A stretch of DNA of 64,000 nt, from NCBI RefSeq assembly GCF_002890895.1, contig NZ_POUL01000003.1, positions 124,001-188,000 on the forward strand, read 5' to 3'. This document shows positions 1-6,275 of this stretch, in pieces. The stretch is from Stutzerimonas stutzeri (GTDB taxonomy: Bacteria; Pseudomonadota; Gammaproteobacteria; Pseudomonadales; Pseudomonadaceae). Both the position numbers and the translations under genes were made by a program. How positions within the stretch are numbered: the stretch's first letter is position 1; each line of letters starts with the position of its first letter. Below the pieces are notes generated by a model. It was given only the letters and a program-made list of their open reading frames with translations, was not told where the DNA came from and did no database searches.

Positions 1-26
1 GCGGCGGTCGTGGCGTGCCTAGCTGC

Positions 27-512
27 CTATGGCCGAGTTTCAATGGCCTGCTCGACGGCGGCACGCAGCCGGTCATAGGCGCGCGCCGTTTCCGCCGACA
101 GGCGAACCAGCGGCAGGCCGATGGTCTGACACAGTTCATCGACAAAGGTATTGGCCGCGTTTGCCGGTTCCATTTCGATGGCGCATTGCGGCTCCAATGT
201 CGTCCTGTCGCATAGCAGAAAATCGAAGCGGGCTGCCGAAATGCGGTTGACTGCCCGGTACCAGTGCGAACGGCGCGGGATGGCGGTCACGTCGACGACG
301 TCCGCCAGGCGCACCTTGGCAAGGATGACGAAACGCTCGCCCATCGCCGCCTGCAACAGCTCTAGCAGCTCACGTTCGCTGGGTTGGAACAGCGGCTGCT
401 TCAGCGCGTAGGGGAGGCGCAGGGCTGGGTGGTTGTACTGTCGTTGCTTGATGAAAAAAACCAGCGCAAAGCAGACGAAAGCCGCCAACACCATGGCGAG
501 GAAGCTCATCAT
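27..512 (-). CDS. DUF2726 domain protein, membrane-anchored
   Basis: A 161-residue protein with one N-terminal hydrophobic segment (about residues 4-22) followed by a cytoplasmic domain. The order of conserved pieces (an ERELL helix, a strand reading VILAKVRLADV, the FDFLLCD strand, and a late LCQTIGLPLVRL stretch) matches DUF2726, a small family with a restriction-endonuclease-like fold and no settled function. Two adjacent ATGs could start it (512 and 509) and neither has a clear Shine-Dalgarno sequence. It is followed downstream by the window edge, so operon membership cannot be judged. The family call is from recognition only. Confidence 0.75.
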   Translation of the reverse strand: MMSFLAMVLAAFVCFALVFFIKQRQYNHPALRLPYALKQPLFQPSERELLELLQAAMGERFVILAKVRLADVVDVTAIPRRSHWYRAVNRISAARFDFLLCDRTTLEPQCAIEMEPANAANTFVDELCQTIGLPLVRLSAETARAYDRLRAAVEQAIETRP

Positions 513-673
513 TGGAGCGGCACCGACATCAACAGGCGAGTTGAATGAGGGCGCGGGATGACAGCAGCTGACCGGGACAACATGAGAGGTTCCTTGAGTA
601 GGCCTATGCGATTGGAGGCGTTGTCCCCAGGGAAGTTCGTTGTTGGCGAGGGTGCAGCTTTCCGCTGATGAGG

Positions 674-708
674 TTATCCCGGATATCTGTTAGGCGTTCT
701 GTGGATAA
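674..708 (+). repeat. 35-bp DnaA-box element, copy A
   Basis: TTATCCC at 674-680 and a perfect inverted DnaA box TGTGGATAA at 700-708, with starts exactly 26 bp apart. Between them lies CTGT at offset 14-17, a partial third box. The same layout occurs at 867, 1813 and 2003. Confidence 0.7.
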
Positions 709-866
709 GCTTTGGGTTGAAGGCTGTACGCCATGAATCACGAGGCTTGCAGCGGTTTGGTCGTTTTTTGATCGAACCGCTTGTGGGCTGTAAGACTGCA
801 CGGCAGCAAAGGTTATGCAAGGCTTTTCGGGTATGTTTGCCGCCTCGCCTGGTGGGCTTCTTCTAG

Positions 867-901
867 TTATCCCCGGTTACTGTGGAGGGTGCTGTGGATA
901 A
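867..901 (+). repeat. 35-bp DnaA-box element, copy B
   Basis: TTATCCCC at 867-874 and TGTGGATAA at 893-901, 26 bp apart start to start, with CTGTGG at offset 14-19 in between. Same orientation as the other three copies. Confidence 0.75.
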
Positions 902-984
902 CCATCGGCGAACCCATTGCAAGCCACGGAGCACGCTGCCTGCACAGATCTGGTTGTTTTCTGTACAGGCCGGGCGGCGAGCAC

Positions 985-1572
985 TTACGCCGGTGCGCGC
1001 TTGCCCCAGCGCGTCTCGGCGCTCGGCTGCCAGTCGTGGAGGAGCTTCAGCAACGCCTCGGGCGAGTCGCTGCGCTGGAGCATGCCGCGGTGTGGAGCCT
1101 TGACGAAGCCCTCGTCCACCAGATGGTCGAGAAAGTGGCTGAGCTTGCTGTAGAACTGATTCGTGTCGAGCAGGCCAAGCGGTTTGCCGTGGTAGCCCAA
1201 CTGTCCCCAGGTCCAGACCTCGAACAGCTCTTCGAGCGTGCCGAGGCCGCCCGGAAGCGCAATGAAGGCATCCGAGAGCTCGGCCATCCGCGCCTTGCGC
1301 GCATGCATGCCGTCGACCACCTCCAGCCGTGTCAGTCCGGTGTGGCCGACCTCGGCGTCCTTGAGGCTCTGGGGAATGATCCCGATGACCTCACCGCCAG
1401 CCGCCATCGCGGCATCGGCTACCACTCCCATCAGGCCGACCGCACCGCCGCCGTAGACCAGCCGGATGCCGCGTTCGGCCAACGTCTGGCCCAAATTCTC
1501 GGCCGCCTCTCGGTAGATTGGATCATGGCCAGTACTGGCGCCGCAGAACACGCATATCGAACGCAGGGACAT
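985..1572 (-). CDS. LOG family protein (nucleotide 5'-monophosphate phosphoribohydrolase type)
   Basis: A 195-residue LOG-family protein. Characterised members hydrolyse cytokinin riboside or other nucleoside 5'-monophosphates to free base and ribose 5-phosphate; in bacteria the physiological substrate is often unknown. The family motif PGGLGTLEE is at residues 107-115, the phosphate-binding GGGAVGLMG at 41-49 and the GMHARKARM region near 88-96. Two in-frame ATGs occur at 1575 and 1572; the second has a GGAG six bases upstream, so it was chosen. The gene is flanked on both sides by long non-coding stretches with DnaA-box elements, and no operon partner is visible. Confidence 0.88.
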   Translation of the reverse strand: MSLRSICVFCGASTGHDPIYREAAENLGQTLAERGIRLVYGGGAVGLMGVVADAAMAAGGEVIGIIPQSLKDAEVGHTGLTRLEVVDGMHARKARMAELSDAFIALPGGLGTLEELFEVWTWGQLGYHGKPLGLLDTNQFYSKLSHFLDHLVDEGFVKAPHRGMLQRSDSPEALLKLLHDWQPSAETRWGKRAPA

Positions 1573-1633
1573 CATCGACTCCGTCAGGTTGAACGGCAGG
1601 CAGCGTAACGCCATGGTCCCGCCTGGCCAAGTC

Positions 1634-1717
1634 TCAGCAGGGCTCGCCAATGCAGGCACCGCTGATTCCCAGCGCATAGTTGGCAAACAGGGTCTGAATC
1701 ATTTCCAGGCTGGACAT
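1634..1717 (-). CDS. Possible 27-residue peptide with strong ribosome binding site
   Basis: ATG at 1717 is preceded by AAGGAG with eight bases of spacing, one of the best Shine-Dalgarno sites in this part of the window. The frame stays open for 27 codons and ends in TGA at 1634, about 60 bases before the LOG start on the same strand. The peptide has two cysteines near its end (GACIGEPC). It could be a genuine small protein, a leader peptide for the LOG gene, or chance. I do not recognise a family. Confidence 0.35.
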   Translation of the reverse strand: MSSLEMIQTLFANYALGISGACIGEPC

Positions 1718-1812
1718 GGCGGCGGCTCCTTGGGGTGTGAAGACAAGCCTAAGCGTGTCGCGGGGAGCCGCCTCGTAGGTTTTCCTGATCGCTTCGATAG
1801 CTTGGAGAATAC

Positions 1813-1847
1813 TTATCCCCGACGGCTGTGCAGCTTTCTGTGGATAA
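1813..1847 (+). repeat. 35-bp DnaA-box element, copy C
   Basis: TTATCCCC at 1813-1820 and TGTGGATAA at 1839-1847, again 26 bp start to start, with CTGTG at offset 14-18. Same orientation as copies A and B. Confidence 0.75.
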
Positions 1848-1894
1848 CCTATTGGTGAATGTCTGAACGCCGCGGATGCATTGGCGTTGCGGTA

Positions 1895-1915
1895 ACTGAT
1901 CACTTACTGATCAGT
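1895..1915. promoter_or_regulatory. Perfect palindrome, candidate operator
   Basis: ACTGATCA and TGATCAGT form an 8-bp inverted repeat around CTTAC. The size and symmetry fit a dimeric repressor site. It does not match the Anr/Fnr consensus, and the regulator and target are unknown. Confidence 0.35.
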
Positions 1916-2002
1916 ATTTGCGATCCGCCTATAAGTGATTGTTCGATGAGCATTTTCGCTTGACTGTTCGCTTCCTCTGACACGTCGAAATGCCGCTGTG
2001 AG

Positions 2003-2037
2003 TTGTTCAGTATTCTTGTGGGGCGCTCTGTGGATAA
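2003..2037 (+). repeat. 35-bp DnaA-box element, copy D (degenerate left half)
   Basis: A perfect TGTGGATAA at 2029-2037. At the expected 26-bp offset upstream (2003) the left box has decayed to TTGTTCA, but the internal TTGTGG is kept at the same offset as in the other copies. Confidence 0.6.
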
Positions 2038-2160
2038 CGTGGGGAAACGAAACGCCAGGCCGCGCCCCGCGTGGCATGCGGCGGGTTGGCTGAAAATTAA
2101 CCAATCGGCCCGTCGCGCCTTTTTAGACCTTCCGACTGGGCTGCTGGCGTTGCCACCGGC

Positions 2161-2811
2161 TCAGTCCTCTTCGCTCACCAGGCCCTTGCGCAGCGCATAC
2201 AGCACCAGCGAAGGCACGTCGCGCAGCTTGAGCCGATCCATGATCTGCGCCCGGTGCGCATCGACAGTCTTCACGCTCAGGCCCAGGCCGCTCGCAATCT
2301 CACGGGTCGACACGCCGCGCACGATCAGCCGCAGGATTTCGATCTGGCGTGGCGTCAGCTGCGCGGCAGCAGGCTCGGCGCGCTGGCCGCCTTCGATCAC
2401 CGCCGACTGGATGACCGTTTGCGCGATGCCGGGGCTGAGGTAGGACTCGTTGCGCGACAGCGCCCTCAGTGCCAGCTCAAGTTCCTGCGCGGCGGCGTCC
2501 TTGAGCAGGTAACCGCTGGCGCCCAGGCGCAGCGCCTGCAAGACGTAGTCCGGCGTGGTGTGCATCGACAGGATCAGAATCTGTACGTCCGGGAACTCTG
2601 TGCGCCACTGACGCAGGGCGTCCAGGCCACTCATGTGCTTCATGCTGATGTCCAGCAGCAGGATGTCCGGCTTGAGGCGGGAAAGAATGCCGTGCACTTC
2701 GCTGCCGTCGGCCCCTTCGGCCACCACCTCGTATCCCGGCTGGTCCTGCACCAGCGCCCGCAGGCCCGCTCTGACCAGTCCATGATCGTCGATCAGTGCT
2801 ACCCGTTTCAT
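2161..2811 (-). CDS. NarL/FixJ-type response regulator
   Basis: A 216-residue two-domain regulator. The receiver domain (about 1-120) has the acidic pair DDH at 8-10 and phosphoacceptor Asp54 in LLLDISM. A LuxR-type helix-turn-helix (about 145-207) contains LTPRQIEILRLIVRGVSTREIA. The ATG at 2811 was chosen because it overlaps the stop of the upstream kinase gene by four bases (ATGA), indicating translational coupling; an in-frame ATG eight codons earlier lies inside the kinase gene. The pair is divergent from the chemotaxis operon, so that operon is a natural candidate target, though this is inference. Confidence 0.92.
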   Translation of the reverse strand: MKRVALIDDHGLVRAGLRALVQDQPGYEVVAEGADGSEVHGILSRLKPDILLLDISMKHMSGLDALRQWRTEFPDVQILILSMHTTPDYVLQALRLGASGYLLKDAAAQELELALRALSRNESYLSPGIAQTVIQSAVIEGGQRAEPAAAQLTPRQIEILRLIVRGVSTREIASGLGLSVKTVDAHRAQIMDRLKLRDVPSLVLYALRKGLVSEED

Positions 2812-4181
2812 GCCTTTACTCCAGTGTGCGGACATGCAGCTACGATCGGCAGCTGCATGGTTACCCGTGTGCCGACCCCGCTGAGGCTGGCTATGTTCAA
2901 TTCTCCACTCAACGCCGCGGCGCGTTCCTCCATGCTGGTCAGGCCCAGACTTTGAGCGCGTGTGCGAGCCGCTCGAACGTCGAAGCCGACGCCGTCATCA
3001 ATGATTTCGACGCGCAGGGCATCGTCTGTGCGGCAGATGAGCACGTCCACACGGCCGGCGCAGGCATGGCGGGCAACGTTGTTCACCGCTTCCTGAACGA
3101 TGCGGAACGCCACCAGGGCGACATCGGGAGAAAGGTCGACCGTTTTGCCCTCGAGCTTAAGCGACCAACGGGTGTGCGCAGCTTCGAGGAAGCGCGACAG
3201 ATGCCACTGCACGGCAGCCTGCAACCCGAGCGTCTCGAGCTGCAGGGGATGCAGTGCCAGCGACAGGCTGCGAACCTTGCCCAGCGCCTCGTCGGCGGCA
3301 TCACTGAGCTGGCCGGCCAGCTTGGCCAGCGCCGGTTCATGGGCCAATGACAAGCGCAGCCGCTGCAGGTGCAGCTTGAGGGCGGTCAGCTGCTGGCCGA
3401 TGTCGTCATGCAGGTCGCGGGCGAGCTGGCGGCGCTGGCTTTCCTGCACCTCCATCAGCCGCTGCGACAGATGTTGCAGCCGCTGGTTGGCCTGTTCCAG
3501 CTCGCGCTGCATTCGCTCCGATTCGCTGATGTCACGCAGCAGCAGGAGCACATCATGGTACCCGTCGTTTTCCAGTAGCAGCTCGCATACTTCGGCCTGA
3601 AACGGGGTGCCGTCGACGCGCAGCAGGATGACGTGTCGAAAGCACAGCGGGCTGATCACGCCGCACTGCAGGCGGTCCAGTCGCTCGGTTTCGCGTGCCC
3701 GCAGATGCGGGGCAATGTAGGGCTGCCATTCGCCAGTGACCGAGGGAGCCTCGCCTTTCGGATCGAACAGGCTGCCGGCCGCCGCATTGCAGAAGCGGAC
3801 CTGTCCGCTGCGAATGATCACCACGCCATCGGGCAGGCTGGCGACCATCCGCTCGTAAATCCGCGGCGAATAGGTGGCGGTCGGCTCGGCTGGCGGCGAA
3901 GGAGCAACGTCCGCGTCGCGGGTGCTTGCAGCTCCGGCGACAGCTGACTGTTGCGCCCGCATCGAACGGAGCATGACTTGGATGGCCAGCGACCACAGCG
4001 CCGAAGACAACAGCAGCGCCAGCAGGCTCCAGACGATGGCCACCGAGGGCTGAGCACCCATCAACAAGCCGCCCAGCAGCACAAAAGCCGCATGCAGCGT
4101 AGCGATGGCCCAGGGCATCCAGCGCAACAACTGCGGGGAAGGGCCTAGCCGGTCAGCGATGTCCGATACACGCTCCGTCAT
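2808..4181 (-). CDS. NarX-family sensor histidine kinase (HisKA_3), PAS-containing
   Basis: A 457-residue kinase. Two hydrophobic segments (about 22-41 and 47-70) are separated by only a few residues, so there is no periplasmic sensor domain. A PAS-like domain (about 108-220) follows, then a coiled coil and a HisKA_3 dimerisation region with His258 in ARDLHDDIGQQL. The HATPase_c domain has its N box in EAVNNVARH and a G box in DDGVGFDV. The start at 4181 was chosen as the first ATG giving a normal N terminus; the open frame extends 50 codons upstream with atypical sequence. It probably senses a cytoplasmic or membrane-borne signal through PAS and phosphorylates the coupled regulator downstream. 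Confidence 0.88.
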   Translation of the reverse strand: MTERVSDIADRLGPSPQLLRWMPWAIATLHAAFVLLGGLLMGAQPSVAIVWSLLALLLSSALWSLAIQVMLRSMRAQQSAVAGAASTRDADVAPSPPAEPTATYSPRIYERMVASLPDGVVIIRSGQVRFCNAAAGSLFDPKGEAPSVTGEWQPYIAPHLRARETERLDRLQCGVISPLCFRHVILLRVDGTPFQAEVCELLLENDGYHDVLLLLRDISESERMQRELEQANQRLQHLSQRLMEVQESQRRQLARDLHDDIGQQLTALKLHLQRLRLSLAHEPALAKLAGQLSDAADEALGKVRSLSLALHPLQLETLGLQAAVQWHLSRFLEAAHTRWSLKLEGKTVDLSPDVALVAFRIVQEAVNNVARHACAGRVDVLICRTDDALRVEIIDDGVGFDVRAARTRAQSLGLTSMEERAAALSGELNIASLSGVGTRVTMQLPIVAACPHTGVKA

Positions 4182-4370
4182 TTGAGAACTGTTACCTGTG
4201 GTCGATGGGTGCCGCTGTGTGCGGCGCCCCCAGGGGTAGCTGTTTTTCTGCGCGAGCGCTCTATTCAGCCTAGTCCGCGCGCAGTTCCTCGCAACGTGCA
4301 GCCGGATGATGAGGTAAGGCGGCGTATGCATGCCCCGGCAGCGGCGGCGGAAACTTTAGGGCTCCGACAC

Positions 4371-4396
4371 CTTAGGACACCCTAGGGCCGCCTAGG
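4371..4396 (+). promoter_or_regulatory. Three phased CTTAGG/CCTAGG hexamers
   Basis: CTTAGG at 4371, CCTAGG at 4381 and CCTAGG at 4391 are spaced exactly 10 bp, one helical turn, with a related TTTAGG at 4355. They lie in the divergent gap between the sensor kinase (start 4181) and the chemotaxis operon (start about 4472). Phased repeats of this kind usually bind a regulator cooperatively; the LuxR-type regulator of the neighbouring pair is the obvious candidate, but nothing in the sequence proves it. Confidence 0.4.
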
Positions 4397-4471
4397 GTTT
4401 TGCCTGATACCGCCGTTGATGGCGGCTGCCTATCGTGCCGGTCATTCGACTCTGCCCTGCGAGGCCGCACT

Positions 4472-5554
4472 GTGTTTGCCTACCCTGCACTCTGGATTGG
4501 AATCGCCACCGGGCTCGCTGGCCTGGCCCTGGGCTCGCCCTGGATCGCTGGCACGGGCAGCGCTGTCTGCGTGGCTGCGGCAGTCTTTCTCAAGCCGCGA
4601 GCGTCTCGCGCGGCGATCAACTCCGAGCCAGTGGTCGCAGCGCCGGCTGCCGCCCCAGCGGTGGAGCCGCTGCTCAATGCCGTGTTACCGACCTGGGACA
4701 AGAACCTCGGGCAGGTGCGTGACATCCAGCAAAACAGTGTGCGCCAGCTGTTCGAACACTTCGCCGGATTGTCGGATCGGCTCAGCCAGACCCTGAGTAA
4801 GTCGGACAACGTGATCGGCGGCGATGGTATGGCCAGCAGCCTGCGTCAGGCACAGAACCGCTTGAACGAAGTGACCTCGGCGTTCCATGCCGCCAGCGGC
4901 CGCAAGGCTGAATTGCTGGGCACTATCGCCGACCTCAACGGGTACGCCGCAGAACTGCAGTCCATGGCCAAGCACGTGCAGGACATTGCCAGCCAGACCA
5001 ACCTGCTCGCGCTCAATGCCGCGATTGAAGCGGCCCGTGCCGGCGACTACGGCCGTGGTTTCTCGGTGGTCGCCGACGAGGTGCGCAAGCTGTCGACGCT
5101 GTCGGCCGAGACCGGCCAGCAGATGGGCAACAAGGTCAGCGAGATCAACCAGGCGATTCGCGCCACTGTGACCGCGGCCGGCGAACTGACCACCAGCGAG
5201 CGCGACAACCTCAGCTACCTCGACAGCGTGGCGGGCGACGTCATGCAGGGGTTGGGACAGAGCCTCAACGAACTCTCGGTCACCTCGCTGCAGCTGCAGC
5301 AGGAGACCCGCGTCACCCAGGCGACCATCGAGGAGATCGTCGTCAGCCTGCAGTTCCAGGACCGCACCGACCAGATGCTCGACCACCTGCAGCACGACAT
5401 GCAACGCCTGGATCAGGCCGTGCGCGTCGGCGATGGCAGCGTGAGCGACCCGAAGCGCTGGCTGCGCGAGCTGCACCAGCACTTCACCACCGACGAGGAG
5501 CGCCACGGCAAAACCCGTAGCAAGAGCTCCGGCGACGACGTGACCTTTTTCTGA
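4472..5554 (+). CDS. Methyl-accepting chemotaxis protein lacking a sensor domain
   Basis: About 360 residues from a GTG at 4472 with GAGG seven bases upstream; the frame opens at a TTG at 4400 but has no ATG. Two hydrophobic segments (about 5-20 and 24-40) form a membrane hairpin with no room for a periplasmic ligand-binding domain. The rest is a helical signalling domain with the highly conserved receptor tip ([20 protein letters not shown]). No HAMP domain is evident. The C terminus is GDDVTFF. First gene of the che operon; cheY starts 18 bases after its stop. It may sense membrane state or couple to another sensor. Confidence 0.85.
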   Translation: MFAYPALWIGIATGLAGLALGSPWIAGTGSAVCVAAAVFLKPRASRAAINSEPVVAAPAAAPAVEPLLNAVLPTWDKNLGQVRDIQQNSVRQLFEHFAGLSDRLSQTLSKSDNVIGGDGMASSLRQAQNRLNEVTSAFHAASGRKAELLGTIADLNGYAAELQSMAKHVQDIASQTNLLALNAAIEAARAGDYGRGFSVVADEVRKLSTLSAETGQQMGNKVSEINQAIRATVTAAGELTTSERDNLSYLDSVAGDVMQGLGQSLNELSVTSLQLQQETRVTQATIEEIVVSLQFQDRTDQMLDHLQHDMQRLDQAVRVGDGSVSDPKRWLRELHQHFTTDEERHGKTRSKSSGDDVTFF

Positions 5555-5572
5555 TTCAACAAGGAGCATCAC

Positions 5573-5938
5573 ATGGCCAAGACCATTCTCATCGTCGACG
5601 ACTCGCTCTCCATGCGCCAGCTGGTGAAGATGACCCTCACCGGCGCGGGCCATCAGGTTATCGAAGCCGTTGATGGCAAGGACGCGCTGACCAAGCTCAA
5701 CGGGCAGAAGATCAACCTGATCATCAGCGACGTGAACATGCCGAACCTCGATGGCATCGGCCTGGTGAAGGCGGTCAAGGCCAACGCGGCGTACCGCTTT
5801 ACCCCCATCGTCATGCTCACCACCGAAAGCGAGCAGGGCAAGAAGGCCGAGGGCCAGGCGGCCGGGGCGAAAGCCTGGATCGTCAAGCCGTTCCAGCCGC
5901 AGCAACTGCTGACGGCCGTCGAAAAGCTGGTCGGCTGA
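5573..5938 (+). CDS. cheY: CheY-type response regulator
   Basis: A single receiver domain of 121 residues. All key residues are visible: the acidic pair Asp9-Asp10, phosphoacceptor Asp53 in ISDVNMP, Thr83 in MLTTES and Lys105 in IVKPF. A good ribosome binding site (AAGGAG) precedes the ATG. Its place beside cheA indicates that it receives phosphate from that kinase; whether it acts on the flagellar switch or another output cannot be told from sequence. Confidence 0.95.
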   Translation: MAKTILIVDDSLSMRQLVKMTLTGAGHQVIEAVDGKDALTKLNGQKINLIISDVNMPNLDGIGLVKAVKANAAYRFTPIVMLTTESEQGKKAEGQAAGAKAWIVKPFQPQQLLTAVEKLVG

Positions 5939-5939
5939 C

Positions 5940-6263
5940 ATGCTTGAAATCACCTACGACCGCAGCGTGGAGCCGACCCGGCTCTGCCTGACCGGCAGCC
6001 TGACCATCTACGAGGTCGGCGAGGCGCACACGACTTTGCTGAGCATGCTGGCCACGCCGGAGGCGCACCCCTGTCTGCTCGACCTCGAAGCGCTGGAAGA
6101 CCTCGACACCGCCGGGGCGCAGCTGCTGCTCGCGACCCAGCGTCATTTCGAGGCGGCCGGCGGCAGTTTGAAGGTGCAGGGTCCGGCCGCCGCGGTGACC
6201 GAGGTGCTCGAGCTGTTGCGCCTGGAAACCCTGTACCCCGACGTCCTACTGGCCCATCGCTGA
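5940..6263 (+). CDS. STAS domain protein in che operon
   Basis: A 107-residue stand-alone STAS domain, related to anti-sigma-factor antagonists and to MlaB. The region equivalent to the phosphorylatable Ser/Thr loop reads LEDLDTAGAQLL, with Thr57 at the expected position. It starts one base after the cheY stop and ends a few bases before cheA, so it is firmly inside the operon. STAS proteins bind partner kinases or regulators; here a role in CheA or receptor signalling is plausible but unproven. Confidence 0.85.
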   Translation: MLEITYDRSVEPTRLCLTGSLTIYEVGEAHTTLLSMLATPEAHPCLLDLEALEDLDTAGAQLLLATQRHFEAAGGSLKVQGPAAAVTEVLELLRLETLYPDVLLAHR

Positions 6264-6275
6264 AAGGAAACCGTG

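Larger units (their letters stand above)
513..984. other. Long intergenic region with two DnaA-box elements
   Basis: About 470 bases without a convincing gene. A 65-codon open frame on the minus strand (604-801) has low-complexity composition and no ribosome binding site. The stretch contains two copies of the 35-bp DnaA-box element described separately (674-708 and 867-901). I see no tRNA, terminator or clear promoter. Confidence 0.6.
1718..2160. other. Long intergenic region with two DnaA-box elements and a palindrome
   Basis: About 440 bases between the small ORF and the response-regulator stop. It contains two copies of the 35-bp DnaA-box element (1813-1847 and 2003-2037) and a perfect 8-bp inverted repeat around a 5-base spacer (1895-1915). 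No gene with a credible start was found here; the open frames on both strands lack ribosome binding sites. Confidence 0.6.

Noticed and set aside
604-801. 65-codon open frame on the minus strand
   Set aside because: No ribosome binding site, no recognised family, and its composition is not protein-like. It overlaps a DnaA-box element.
674-2037. Chromosomal origin of replication
   Set aside because: DnaA boxes are present, but there is no AT-rich unwinding region, and no dnaA, dnaN, rpmH or gidA gene nearby. A titration or regulatory locus, or a repeat family, is more likely.
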